From NCBI GenBank assembly GCA_963974345.1, contig CAXBBW010000003.1, forward strand, positions 62,001 through 126,000: DNA of 64,000 bases, read 5' to 3'. The translations under genes were made by a program, and so were the position numbers. Shown here piece by piece: positions 9,401-15,343 of the stretch. The stretch comes from RHLJ01 sp963974345. Lineage in GTDB: Bacteria; Bacteroidota; Rhodothermia; Balneolales; Balneolaceae. Numbering within the stretch: the stretch's first letter is position 1; each line of letters starts with the position of its first letter. Below the pieces are notes generated by a model. That model saw only the letters and a program-made list of their open reading frames with translations. It was not told the origin of the DNA and ran no database searches.

Positions 9401-9468
9401 CCAGAATTATGATTAGAGTCTCCAATCATGTCTAACTGTTCTAGGCTATGTTCTAATACTTGGTTCAA
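6454..9468 (-). CDS. Large N6-adenine DNA methyltransferase (Eco57I/type IIG-like), restriction-modification candidate
   Basis: The 1004-residue protein has the gamma-class amino-methyltransferase core: Y-T-P-P-F-L-V at about 337-343, SAM motif I L-D-P-A-C-G-S-G-V-F at about 362-371 and catalytic motif IV I-I-G-N-P-P-F at about 469-475. An N-terminal region of about 330 residues precedes it, and a long C-terminal half (about 600-1004) probably holds the target-recognition part. I see no PD-(D/E)xK site in the N-terminus, unlike classical type IIG fusions; the nuclease seems to be the next gene, joined by TAATG. A promoter candidate lies 64 bases upstream. No hsdS, brx, drm or helicase gene is nearby, so this is not type I, BREX or DISARM. 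Confidence 0.85.
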   Translation of the reverse strand: MNQVLEHSLEQLDMIGDSNHNSGLVSVQDIYKSDELTPEEIIALENAEKYDAHYVYFRRFENRPSIPQIYLYDFTKELGNEGQEERLITLHKQLYSSGKVPLFFVFTKKDVRIFNCLEHPSQGNNLVYKPLTVIKLASELQDVIDSKNQEKFKDFSGKAFDNGSFWENTKYSSAFKASNSAYEKLLSELKLVLNAIIEEKILPPDIARKIMVISILVKYLEEREDERGNRVFPNGFFTQFSSGATRFTDILTQAGSFVDLLDYLAEHFNGGIFQLDDTERDILKKRDLSRFKHFFDGEVDGIQLVLWRLYSFNDLPVELISNIYEEFLGKQPGVVYTPPFLVNFLLDEAMPLTDDATDFRILDPACGSGVFLVGAYRRLIYRWRKKNDWQKPDLRTLKKLLKENIYGVELNKEAANLTIFSLSLALCDALTPLQIWNELKFDNLNKENILNNDFFEVLLNGGLSQKFNLIIGNPPFESKLTTAAKKIEIEQAKNRFLLSTVTDDKKKRVPVKLPDNQIALLFLEKSISLCRKNGLVCLIQPSGPFLYNNTSFQFRQFLLANYHIPQIIDFTHISRVLFGKNGDVATAAVFIENTPSKERSLLHVTVRRTKPHKEKLYFELDTYDFHIISHKQASSDPYVWKSNFLGGKRFSNLLSNLKSLPNVGDFLSKKITENGWDAGEGYIIGNRQEISELNQLKNREQLSEKQLKRFSSLNKKYKKADFITNKPTFDSRSFTKNGLSSGSIYNQEESYFIAPRRKKIYQGPHILIKELVQGTSIPILYTDDYLTFKHRIVGIHAPESEKEDLKKLFSALRSKINLLILAATSAEFMVNRSSSFLRKDLDTFIIPDFDTDFKLQKTDEILIEDLLEFLLDFRRKGEKSKIATKIVSKTQLQKFGELYCQVLNSVFKTVKPYPYLETESYICYPFYFGEKPNIDFSNTEYAEKSIEELVQKNFGVSLRITRIIRLYEGNVIYLIKPKKLRFWLKSIALRDADETFSDLRRQGY

Positions 9469-9531
9469 GTAATTATATGCTGATATTTTGAGGTAATTCT
9501 AGTACAGTAAACATTTCTAAAGCGGAAAATG

Positions 9532-9563
9532 CAAATATATATGTAATGTATGTGTAAATTCAA
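9532..9563 (-). promoter_or_regulatory. Promoter candidate for the methylase-nuclease operon
   Basis: Read on the minus strand, TTG (9561-9563) and TATATTTG (9532-9539) are separated by 21 bases. This fits the Bacteroidota housekeeping promoter form TTG-N19-21-TAnnTTTG. The -7 box ends 63 bases before the methylase ATG. There is no experimental support. Confidence 0.5.
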
Positions 9564-9567
9564 TTAA

Positions 9568-10761
9568 TCACCCTAGACTCGCCAATCCCTTTTTAAACCT
9601 ACTCATTGCTTCTTCTAAATCAGAAATGGAAGCAGCGTAGCTCATTCGAAGTCCGTTTGGTTCACCAAAAGCATCACCAGGCACACAAGCCAAACCACAT
9701 TCATCTAAAAGAAATAAACAAAGATCTGTTGAAGTTTCGATAGTTGAGCCAGATGGAGATGAAGATCCCAAATAAGAAGAAATATCAGGGAATACATAAA
9801 ATGCACCACCTGGGGTGAAGCAACTAACGCCTTCAATTTCATTAAGAGACTTTACCATAAAGTCACGACGTTTTTGGAACTCTTCGCGCATTGCCAAAAC
9901 TTCGGTAAGATCGTTTGTATATGCAGCTAATCCTGCGGCCTGAGAAATAGAAGAAGGGGCAGATGTTTCCTGACTCTGGATTTTTGAAACGGCTTTAACT
10001 ACTTCTGATTCTGCGGCTAAATAACCGAGCCTCCAGCCAGTCATGGCAAAACCTTTTGAGAAACCATTTACTAAAATTACTCGGTCTTTTAAATCTGGAG
10101 CAACATTTAAAATACTTACATGCTCACCTTCAAAAACGATGTATTCATAAATTTCATCAGAAAGAATCATTACGTCGGGATACTTTCTCAAAACTTCTGC
10201 TAACCCTTCCATATCTGATTTGCTGTAGCAAGAGCCGGTGGGGTTTGAAGGAGAACAAAGAATCAGCATTCTAGTTTTGTCGGTAATTGCGGCTTCAAGT
10301 TGTTCGGGTGTTAATCGAAAATCATTTTCGAAAGAGGTTCTTACCGTTACAGATTCGCCTTCTGCCAATCGCACCATTTCAGGATAAGAAACCCAATATG
10401 GAGCAGGAATAATCACTTCATCGCCATTGTTGATAGTAGCAAGTATTGCAAACCCTACAGATTGTTTAGCACCATTAGAGCAAATAATTTGAGAAGGATC
10501 GTACTCAAGTCCGTTATCTCGTTTTAATTTTGAAACAATAGCATCACGCAACTCAGGAGTTCCCGGATTCATAGTGTAGCCGTGCTGACCATCTTTAATC
10601 GCTTCAATAGCCGCATCACAAATATACTTGGGTGTTTTAAAATCTGGTTCCCCTGCGCTTAAAGAGACAATAGATTTACCTTCCCGTTTAAGCTCTTTGG
10701 CTCTTCCGGTTACTTTTAAAGTTGCTGAAGGCTGTAAATTTTGAGCGCGTTGTGAGATCAT
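9568..10761 (-). CDS. aspC: PLP-dependent class I/II aminotransferase, aspartate aminotransferase type
   Basis: A 397-residue fold-type I aminotransferase of the Ib subgroup. Visible motifs: S-A-G-E-P-D-F near 35-41 (substrate entrance), N-G-A-K-Q at about 96-100, S-N-P-T-G at 172-176, S-D-E-I-Y with D202 contacting the PLP pyridine nitrogen, the Schiff-base lysine K236 in F-S-K-G-F-A-M-T-G-W-R-L-G-Y, and R-M-S-Y-A near the C-terminus. It catalyses aspartate/2-oxoglutarate amino transfer, possibly also prephenate or aromatic substrates, in the cytoplasm. The gene follows coaD by 90 bases on the same strand. Symbol and exact specificity are by similarity only. Confidence 0.9.
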   Translation of the reverse strand: MISQRAQNLQPSATLKVTGRAKELKREGKSIVSLSAGEPDFKTPKYICDAAIEAIKDGQHGYTMNPGTPELRDAIVSKLKRDNGLEYDPSQIICSNGAKQSVGFAILATINNGDEVIIPAPYWVSYPEMVRLAEGESVTVRTSFENDFRLTPEQLEAAITDKTRMLILCSPSNPTGSCYSKSDMEGLAEVLRKYPDVMILSDEIYEYIVFEGEHVSILNVAPDLKDRVILVNGFSKGFAMTGWRLGYLAAESEVVKAVSKIQSQETSAPSSISQAAGLAAYTNDLTEVLAMREEFQKRRDFMVKSLNEIEGVSCFTPGGAFYVFPDISSYLGSSSPSGSTIETSTDLCLFLLDECGLACVPGDAFGEPNGLRMSYAASISDLEEAMSRFKKGLASLG

Positions 10762-10851
10762 TTCTAAAGACTGAGAGTTTGATTTGTGTGTGAGATGGAA
10801 AATAGAGAAAAAGAGATAAAGTGAATAGGCAGATAAGTGAATAAGTACGAC

Positions 10852-11346
10852 TTATTTATTTCCGTATTTATTCTTAAGAGCAGCTGCCACATTCTCGGGG
10901 ACAAAAGAAGAAAGGTCTCCACCCCAATACGCTATTTCCTTTACGATGGAGGCAGATATGAAAGTAAATTCCTCATCAGGCATTAAAAATACAGTATCTA
11001 CATCGGGAGCAAGACGTTTATTTGTAAGCGCCATTCTGAATTCGTATTCAAAATCTGAAATCTGACGAACACCGCGAATAAGCGTATTAGCATTCATTTT
11101 CTGAGCATGGTTAACTAAAAGCCCAGTAAATTTGTTAATCGTAATATTCTTTGCCCAAGGTTTTCCATCAATACATTCACGAATGAGGGCAAGACGTTCC
11201 TCTCCAGTAAAAACTGAGTTTTTTTCTTTGTTAACGGCAACGGTTACAATCACTTTATCAAACAAATTACTAGCTCGCTCGAGAATATCGAGGTGTCCAA
11301 AAGTAATCGGATCAAAAGAACCGGGGTATAAAGCAATGTGTTTCAT
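10852..11346 (-). CDS. coaD: Phosphopantetheine adenylyltransferase
   Basis: A 164-residue nucleotidyltransferase that performs the penultimate step of coenzyme A synthesis (4'-phosphopantetheine plus ATP to dephospho-CoA). The N-terminus Y-P-G-S-F-D-P-I-T-F-G-H carries the T/HxGH active-site motif, followed by R-G-V-R (about 89-92), F-E-Y-E-F-R-M and a C-terminal I-S-A-S-I-V-K-E signature. Length and motif order match CoaD precisely. The start lies 13 bases downstream of rsmD, and rsmD-coaD is a conserved bacterial pair. Confidence 0.96.
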   Translation of the reverse strand: MKHIALYPGSFDPITFGHLDILERASNLFDKVIVTVAVNKEKNSVFTGEERLALIRECIDGKPWAKNITINKFTGLLVNHAQKMNANTLIRGVRQISDFEYEFRMALTNKRLAPDVDTVFLMPDEEFTFISASIVKEIAYWGGDLSSFVPENVAAALKNKYGNK

Positions 11347-11358
11347 AGGCTGGTTGGC

Positions 11359-11913
11359 TTACTTGGAATCTACCGGATGCTTTTCAAAAATACTAACGGT
11401 GGTTCTTCCGTAGGCTTTACTGAAGAAACAATGAGGATGTTCTTTGTAATTATGATATTTATCGTGCTCTAAAATAAACCAGCCGTCCTCTTTTAGCCAA
11501 TTATTTTCAAGAATTTGGGTAATCATTTCTTCCATCCATTCATAACTGTAAGGCGGGTCACAGAAAATAAAATCGTAAGGAATAGCGATGCCATCCAAAT
11601 ATCGTTGCACATCAGAAACGTTGGTTCTAATCTGACCTTCTATCCCAAAATCTTCTGCTACTTTCTCGATATGTTTTACGTTATTGGGATCTATTTCGAC
11701 AAAAGTGACATTTTTTGCTCCTCTTGAAATAGCTTCAAAACCAAGATTTCCAGATCCTCCAAATAAATCCAAAATCATAGACCCTTCGATGTATTTATAC
11801 ACATCAATTTTATTGAAAATGCTTTCTTTGGTTCGATCCGTAGTTGGACGAACATCCAATCCTTTTGGAATGCTAAACCTTCGCCCTTTAAGTTTTCCTG
11901 TAATTATCCGCAT
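11359..11913 (-). CDS. rsmD: 16S rRNA (guanine-966-N2)-methyltransferase RsmD
   Basis: A 184-residue methyltransferase. It opens M-R-I-I-T-G-K-L-K-G-R, continues with R-P-T-T-D-R-T-K-E-S-I-F-N (about 22-34), the SAM-binding L-D-L-F-G-G-S-G-N-L-G (about 48-58) and the catalytic F-C-D-P-P-Y (about 117-122). RsmD methylates G966 of 16S rRNA in the 30S subunit. The order on the minus strand is GspG-like, DUF3822-like, rsmD, coaD. A perfect inverted repeat lies in the 84-base gap upstream of rsmD and may interrupt co-transcription with the DUF3822-like gene. Confidence 0.95.
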   Translation of the reverse strand: MRIITGKLKGRRFSIPKGLDVRPTTDRTKESIFNKIDVYKYIEGSMILDLFGGSGNLGFEAISRGAKNVTFVEIDPNNVKHIEKVAEDFGIEGQIRTNVSDVQRYLDGIAIPYDFIFCDPPYSYEWMEEMITQILENNWLKEDGWFILEHDKYHNYKEHPHCFFSKAYGRTTVSIFEKHPVDSK

Positions 11914-11930
11914 TTTGGAATAAAAAATTA

Positions 11931-11982
11931 TAGATTATGAATTTTGAATTAGGATACGAAATAATTCAAAATTCATAATCTA
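11931..11982. repeat. Perfect 21-base inverted repeat between rsmD and the DUF3822-like gene
   Basis: Arms at 11931-11951 and 11962-11982 are exact reverse complements, separated by a 10-base loop (11952-11961). The arms are almost pure A/T plus a few G/C, and there is no clean T-tract right after the stem on the minus strand. It may be a terminator, a processing hairpin or a small dispersed A/T palindrome; similar A/T words recur in the gaps near 37.9 and 39.7 kb. Confidence 0.85.
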
Positions 11983-11997
11983 GCATTCAAAATTATT

Positions 11998-12858
11998 TTA
12001 GAAGTCGAGAGAAAGTAAAACCGCAGGAAATGCAGCTGCGAGATCAAACCCATATGTTTGTTCTTCTGCAAAAACTCCAATTTCATTTAATGAATTAAGA
12101 TTCACAATTTCTGAAGAAGTATCCCAAAATCCAGTAAGGGCTTGTTCCACCTCATGTGTTTGGTGGCCAAATAAATAAATTTTTTCGTGTAAACCCTTCA
12201 CCCAAGTAGATTGAGCTGCATTTTGCAACCAGTGATATGGAAGATCTTCTACCTGATCAAATTTGATATAAGTAGAAGCTCGAAATTTATTTAATACAAA
12301 TGAGGTTATGGAAACCACATTTTTATGACAACCAATCATCAAAAAAGAGCCGCCAGGTTTATCAAAAGCCGACCATTTTGAGGCGATCTCGAAATCACTA
12401 AGAAACTCTGTAGTCGCAATCTTATCAGTTAGAGAATCAAAGCCGTTCATAAGATTTCTTCGGCGAATGCTTAAAAACTTATACTGAGATTTACTAATAG
12501 TGTGCCAAGTAGGCTCTATGTCTTCACGATCTACTCCTTTCATTATTATTGAAAGGTGATCTTCCCGTTCGTCTGCGTTATCATAAACAACTTTTGGGAG
12601 TGCTGTCCAACATTCTTGAGACGGATTTGTGAGCGCCCGAGCAGATTTTATATTATGGTCTTCACGTAGTTTCTCAAAGGTTGTTTTCACGTGAGGAAAT
12701 TGATCGGGATGTTGCGAGGTGATCGCATTTATTACATCAAAGTTAAAATTAAAACACCCGATACGAAAAAGGTGTCGGTCGTTTTTCGGATCGTTAATGG
12801 CGTAGAAAAGCCGATCCGAAAAAAAACAAACACCTAGATTTGCAGAAGCATCATCCAT
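11998..12858 (-). CDS. DUF3822-like protein of unknown function
   Basis: A 286-residue soluble protein with no signal peptide or membrane segment. The position directly upstream of rsmD-coaD and the overall pattern (N-terminal L-G-V-C-F-F-S-D-R-L-F-Y-A-I, internal F-L-M-I-G-C-H-K-N-V-V-S-I around 175, Y-L-F-G at 230) match the Bacteroidota DUF3822 family, which is usually a neighbour of rsmD. The alternating strands hint at a duplicated actin-like fold, but I cannot show that. The ATG overlaps the stop of the upstream GspG-like gene (TAATG), so the two are translationally coupled. Function unknown. Confidence 0.65.
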   Translation of the reverse strand: MDDASANLGVCFFSDRLFYAINDPKNDRHLFRIGCFNFNFDVINAITSQHPDQFPHVKTTFEKLREDHNIKSARALTNPSQECWTALPKVVYDNADEREDHLSIIMKGVDREDIEPTWHTISKSQYKFLSIRRRNLMNGFDSLTDKIATTEFLSDFEIASKWSAFDKPGGSFLMIGCHKNVVSITSFVLNKFRASTYIKFDQVEDLPYHWLQNAAQSTWVKGLHEKIYLFGHQTHEVEQALTGFWDTSSEIVNLNSLNEIGVFAEEQTYGFDLAAAFPAVLLSLDF

Positions 12859-13331
12859 TAATTCCAGTTGGGAGCATTACGCATAGTAGTTCTTGATAAA
12901 CTTCCGATAGCATCATCGGTATCAGGATCTTCCAATAGGTAAAGTGGAGGACGAATAGTATCGTTATGAGTGTAAGAAAATCTTGTTCCTGATCTCGGGG
13001 TAACAATCATACTTTCTGGAGAATATGTAAGCGGTGCAAGTTGAGAAAACAGAGAGTCTCCCATTGCGATCATCAAAGTATCTGTGCTTAAATAAGTAAC
13101 TACACTATCAAGTCCACCATCGGTTGGAGGGAAGTGACCATACTTTGCTTCGTACTGAACTAAAGCATCTTTAAGGGTAAGCAAGCGGTTTCTAACAGCC
13201 GCTGTTTCTGCCTTTCGTGCTTCAACTACTTTGTATGGGGTAACAATGGAATCATATAACCACCAAGAAAGAGCTACAATTATTAAACTAAGTACGACAC
13301 TTATAATCTTATTTCGAGTATCAATATTCAT
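12858..13331 (-). CDS. Membrane-anchored GspG-like (type II secretion pseudopilin-type) protein
   Basis: I place the start at the internal ATG 13329-13331; a 20-codon extension to 13391 is possible but looks non-coding. The 157-residue product has one transmembrane segment near its N-terminus (I-I-S-V-V-L-S-L-I-I-V-A-L), a coiled helix, and then Y-E-A-K-Y-G-H-F-P-P-T-D-G-G-L-D-S-V, which resembles the Y-P-T-T-x-x-G-L core of GspG major pseudopilins. The prepilin peptidase motif G-F-T-L-x-E is absent, so it is probably an inner-membrane protein rather than a processed pilin. No other secretion gene is nearby. It overlaps the DUF3822-like gene by one base. Confidence 0.6.
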   Translation of the reverse strand: MNIDTRNKIISVVLSLIIVALSWWLYDSIVTPYKVVEARKAETAAVRNRLLTLKDALVQYEAKYGHFPPTDGGLDSVVTYLSTDTLMIAMGDSLFSQLAPLTYSPESMIVTPRSGTRFSYTHNDTIRPPLYLLEDPDTDDAIGSLSRTTMRNAPNWN

Positions 13332-13501
13332 GTGAAAAGCAGATAAGTTAGTTTGATGTTTTGCAATTAAAAACGAATGAAGAAAATACATTCACCCCTT
13401 TATAGATGCAACCTGAACAAAGCATCAAAATATAACACAACATTATTTAACTTATAACACCTCTTAACACAGAAATAATAAGATTAAAAAAAACTATTGT
13501 A

Positions 13502-14806
13502 TTGAATAAACAGATACTCAGGCTTGCAATCCCCAATATAATAAGCAATTTGTCGGTTCCTTTGCTTGGCGCAGTTGATACAGCAGTAGTAGGTCATTTA
13601 GATCATGTTTACTACCTGGGAGCGATCGCCGTGGGCAGTATCATTTTCGATTTTATCTTTTGGGGGTTTGGTTTTTTGAGAATGGGAACTACTGGTTTGG
13701 TGGCTCAGGCATATGGTGCAGGTAATGAGAGAGAAACTCGAATAATTTTAATGAGAGTACTTTGTGTTGCAGCGATTGCAAGTTTTTTTATTCTTTTGCT
13801 TCAATACCCAATCATTAAAATTTCGCTGGTTTTGGTTAATGCTACGCCAGAAGTGGAAGCTTATACAAGTCTTTACTACAGTATTCGAATTTTTGCGGCT
13901 CCTGCAACGCTTGCTTTGTTTGGTATAAATGGTTGGTTTTTAGGGATGCAAAACTCAACCTATCCCATGTTAGTAACGATAGTTTTAAACATATTCAATA
14001 TTGCTCTGAACCTTCTTTTCGTGCTTCATTATGGTATGAATGTAGATGGTGTAGCCCTAGGAAGTTTGATAGCTAGTTATTTGGCACTAATATTTGCCGT
14101 TTTCATGTATATGAGGAAGTATTCTGGAATTACATTAAAAGCTAGTTTTAAAGAAATATTAGACCCAAGTGAGCTATCAAGGTTTTTTTCTGTGAACAGA
14201 GATATTTTTATTAGAACTCTATGCCTCATTTTTTCCTATGCATTTTTCGTAGCTAAATCTGCAGAAAGTGGAAATGTGATTTTAGCAGCGAATACAATCC
14301 TTCTCCAACTTTGGTATATAAGTGCATATGGTATAGACGGGTTTGCATTTGCAGCTGAGAGCCTTGTTGGTAAGTTTAAAGGAGCGAATGATTTAATAAA
14401 AATGAAAGAATCTATAAAGCTTACAATGAGATGGGGCTTGGGGCTGGGTGTGGTTGCTAGTATTGTTTATTCACTTTTTGGAAGCTCAATTATAACCGTT
14501 TTTACAGACAAACCGAATGTGATTGAAGCAGGTCTAGTTGTTCTAAGTTGGACAATTTTCGCACCGGTAATAAACAGTATATGTTTTATTTGGGATGGAA
14601 TTTATATTGGAACTACAGAGACTTCAGCTATGAGAAATTCAATGTTGATTGCAACGATACTATTTTTTGTTCCTGTCTATTTTATTGCAGAACCGTTTGT
14701 AGGAGTACATGCCCTTTGGTTATCTATGGCTACTTTTATGCTAGTGCGCGGAATTACGTTATCTTTATGGGCACCGAGTACAGTTTTCAAACCTTCATCA
14801 TCATAA
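13502..14806 (+). CDS. MATE-family multidrug/cation efflux transporter (DinF-like)
   Basis: The 434-residue protein has about 12 hydrophobic segments and the MATE opening L-A-I-P-N-I-I-S-N-L-S-V-P-L-L-G-A-V-D-T with A-V-V-G-H-L directly after it. DinF-branch members export drugs or oxidised metabolites using Na+ or H+ gradients across the inner membrane. The TTG start is accepted because it gives the exact family N-terminus M-N-K-Q-I-L-R-L-A-I-P and no ATG lies nearby. The stop is 15 bases before the SixA-type gene, suggesting one transcript. The substrate is not predictable. Confidence 0.92.
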   Translation: MNKQILRLAIPNIISNLSVPLLGAVDTAVVGHLDHVYYLGAIAVGSIIFDFIFWGFGFLRMGTTGLVAQAYGAGNERETRIILMRVLCVAAIASFFILLLQYPIIKISLVLVNATPEVEAYTSLYYSIRIFAAPATLALFGINGWFLGMQNSTYPMLVTIVLNIFNIALNLLFVLHYGMNVDGVALGSLIASYLALIFAVFMYMRKYSGITLKASFKEILDPSELSRFFSVNRDIFIRTLCLIFSYAFFVAKSAESGNVILAANTILLQLWYISAYGIDGFAFAAESLVGKFKGANDLIKMKESIKLTMRWGLGLGVVASIVYSLFGSSIITVFTDKPNVIEAGLVVLSWTIFAPVINSICFIWDGIYIGTTETSAMRNSMLIATILFFVPVYFIAEPFVGVHALWLSMATFMLVRGITLSLWAPSTVFKPSSS

Positions 14807-14821
14807 TAAACGAGGTTAATC

Positions 14822-15337
14822 ATGAAGTATATTCTTTTACTACGCCATGCAAAATCAAGTTGGACTGACGAAAATTTAGACGATTACGATCGACCGCTTG
14901 CAAGCCGAGGAATAAAAGACGCTCCAAGAATGGGGAAATATTTAAAGAAAATTAGCTATAAGCCTGAACATGTAGTTTCCTCACCGGCGCAAAGAGCTAA
15001 AGAGACCTCGCTACTTTGTTTAGAAGCAATGAAACAAGATACAGGAATCATAAAATGGGACGAGGGCCTTTATTTTGATTCTTCACGAAAGTATGTAGAA
15101 GCGATTCAGCAAACACCAGAAAAAGTCGAGAGAATGATGATTGTGGGTCATAATCCTTTAATGGAATCTACAGCTACAGTTTTAAGTGGAGGTAAAGATA
15201 GAACAGCATTTAGAATACCTACTGCAGGACTGATTTGTCTTGAAAGTTATGCAGTTCGTTGGCAAGATATTAAACCAGGCACTTGCCAGGTAAAATGGAT
15301 GATGATTCCTAAAGTGCTTAAAGAAACTCTTGGTTAA
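14822..15337 (+). CDS. SixA-type histidine phosphatase
   Basis: A 171-residue member of the histidine phosphatase superfamily. It starts Y-I-L-L-L-R-H-A-K-S-S-W (R8-H9 phospho-acceptor motif) and has D-D-Y-D-R-P-L-A-S-R-G-I, S-S-P-A-Q-R-A-K-E-T near 50-60 and the second catalytic histidine in M-I-V-G-H-N-P-L (about 101-108). E. coli SixA dephosphorylates phosphohistidine in phosphotransfer proteins; Bacteroidota homologues are mostly uncharacterised. A GAGGT ribosome site lies just upstream of the ATG. It ends 6 bases from the convergent S46-like gene. Confidence 0.9.
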   Translation: MKYILLLRHAKSSWTDENLDDYDRPLASRGIKDAPRMGKYLKKISYKPEHVVSSPAQRAKETSLLCLEAMKQDTGIIKWDEGLYFDSSRKYVEAIQQTPEKVERMMIVGHNPLMESTATVLSGGKDRTAFRIPTAGLICLESYAVRWQDIKPGTCQVKWMMIPKVLKETLG

Positions 15338-15343
15338 AAATCT

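Noticed and set aside
6454..9468. BREX PglX or DISARM methylase
   Set aside because: No brx, pgl, drm, helicase or phospholipase-D partner genes lie on either side; only the small nuclease-like gene is coupled to it.
13332..13391. 20-codon N-terminal extension of the GspG-like protein
   Set aside because: The internal ATG gives a normal membrane anchor near the N-terminus; the extension has no signal-peptide logic or ribosome site.
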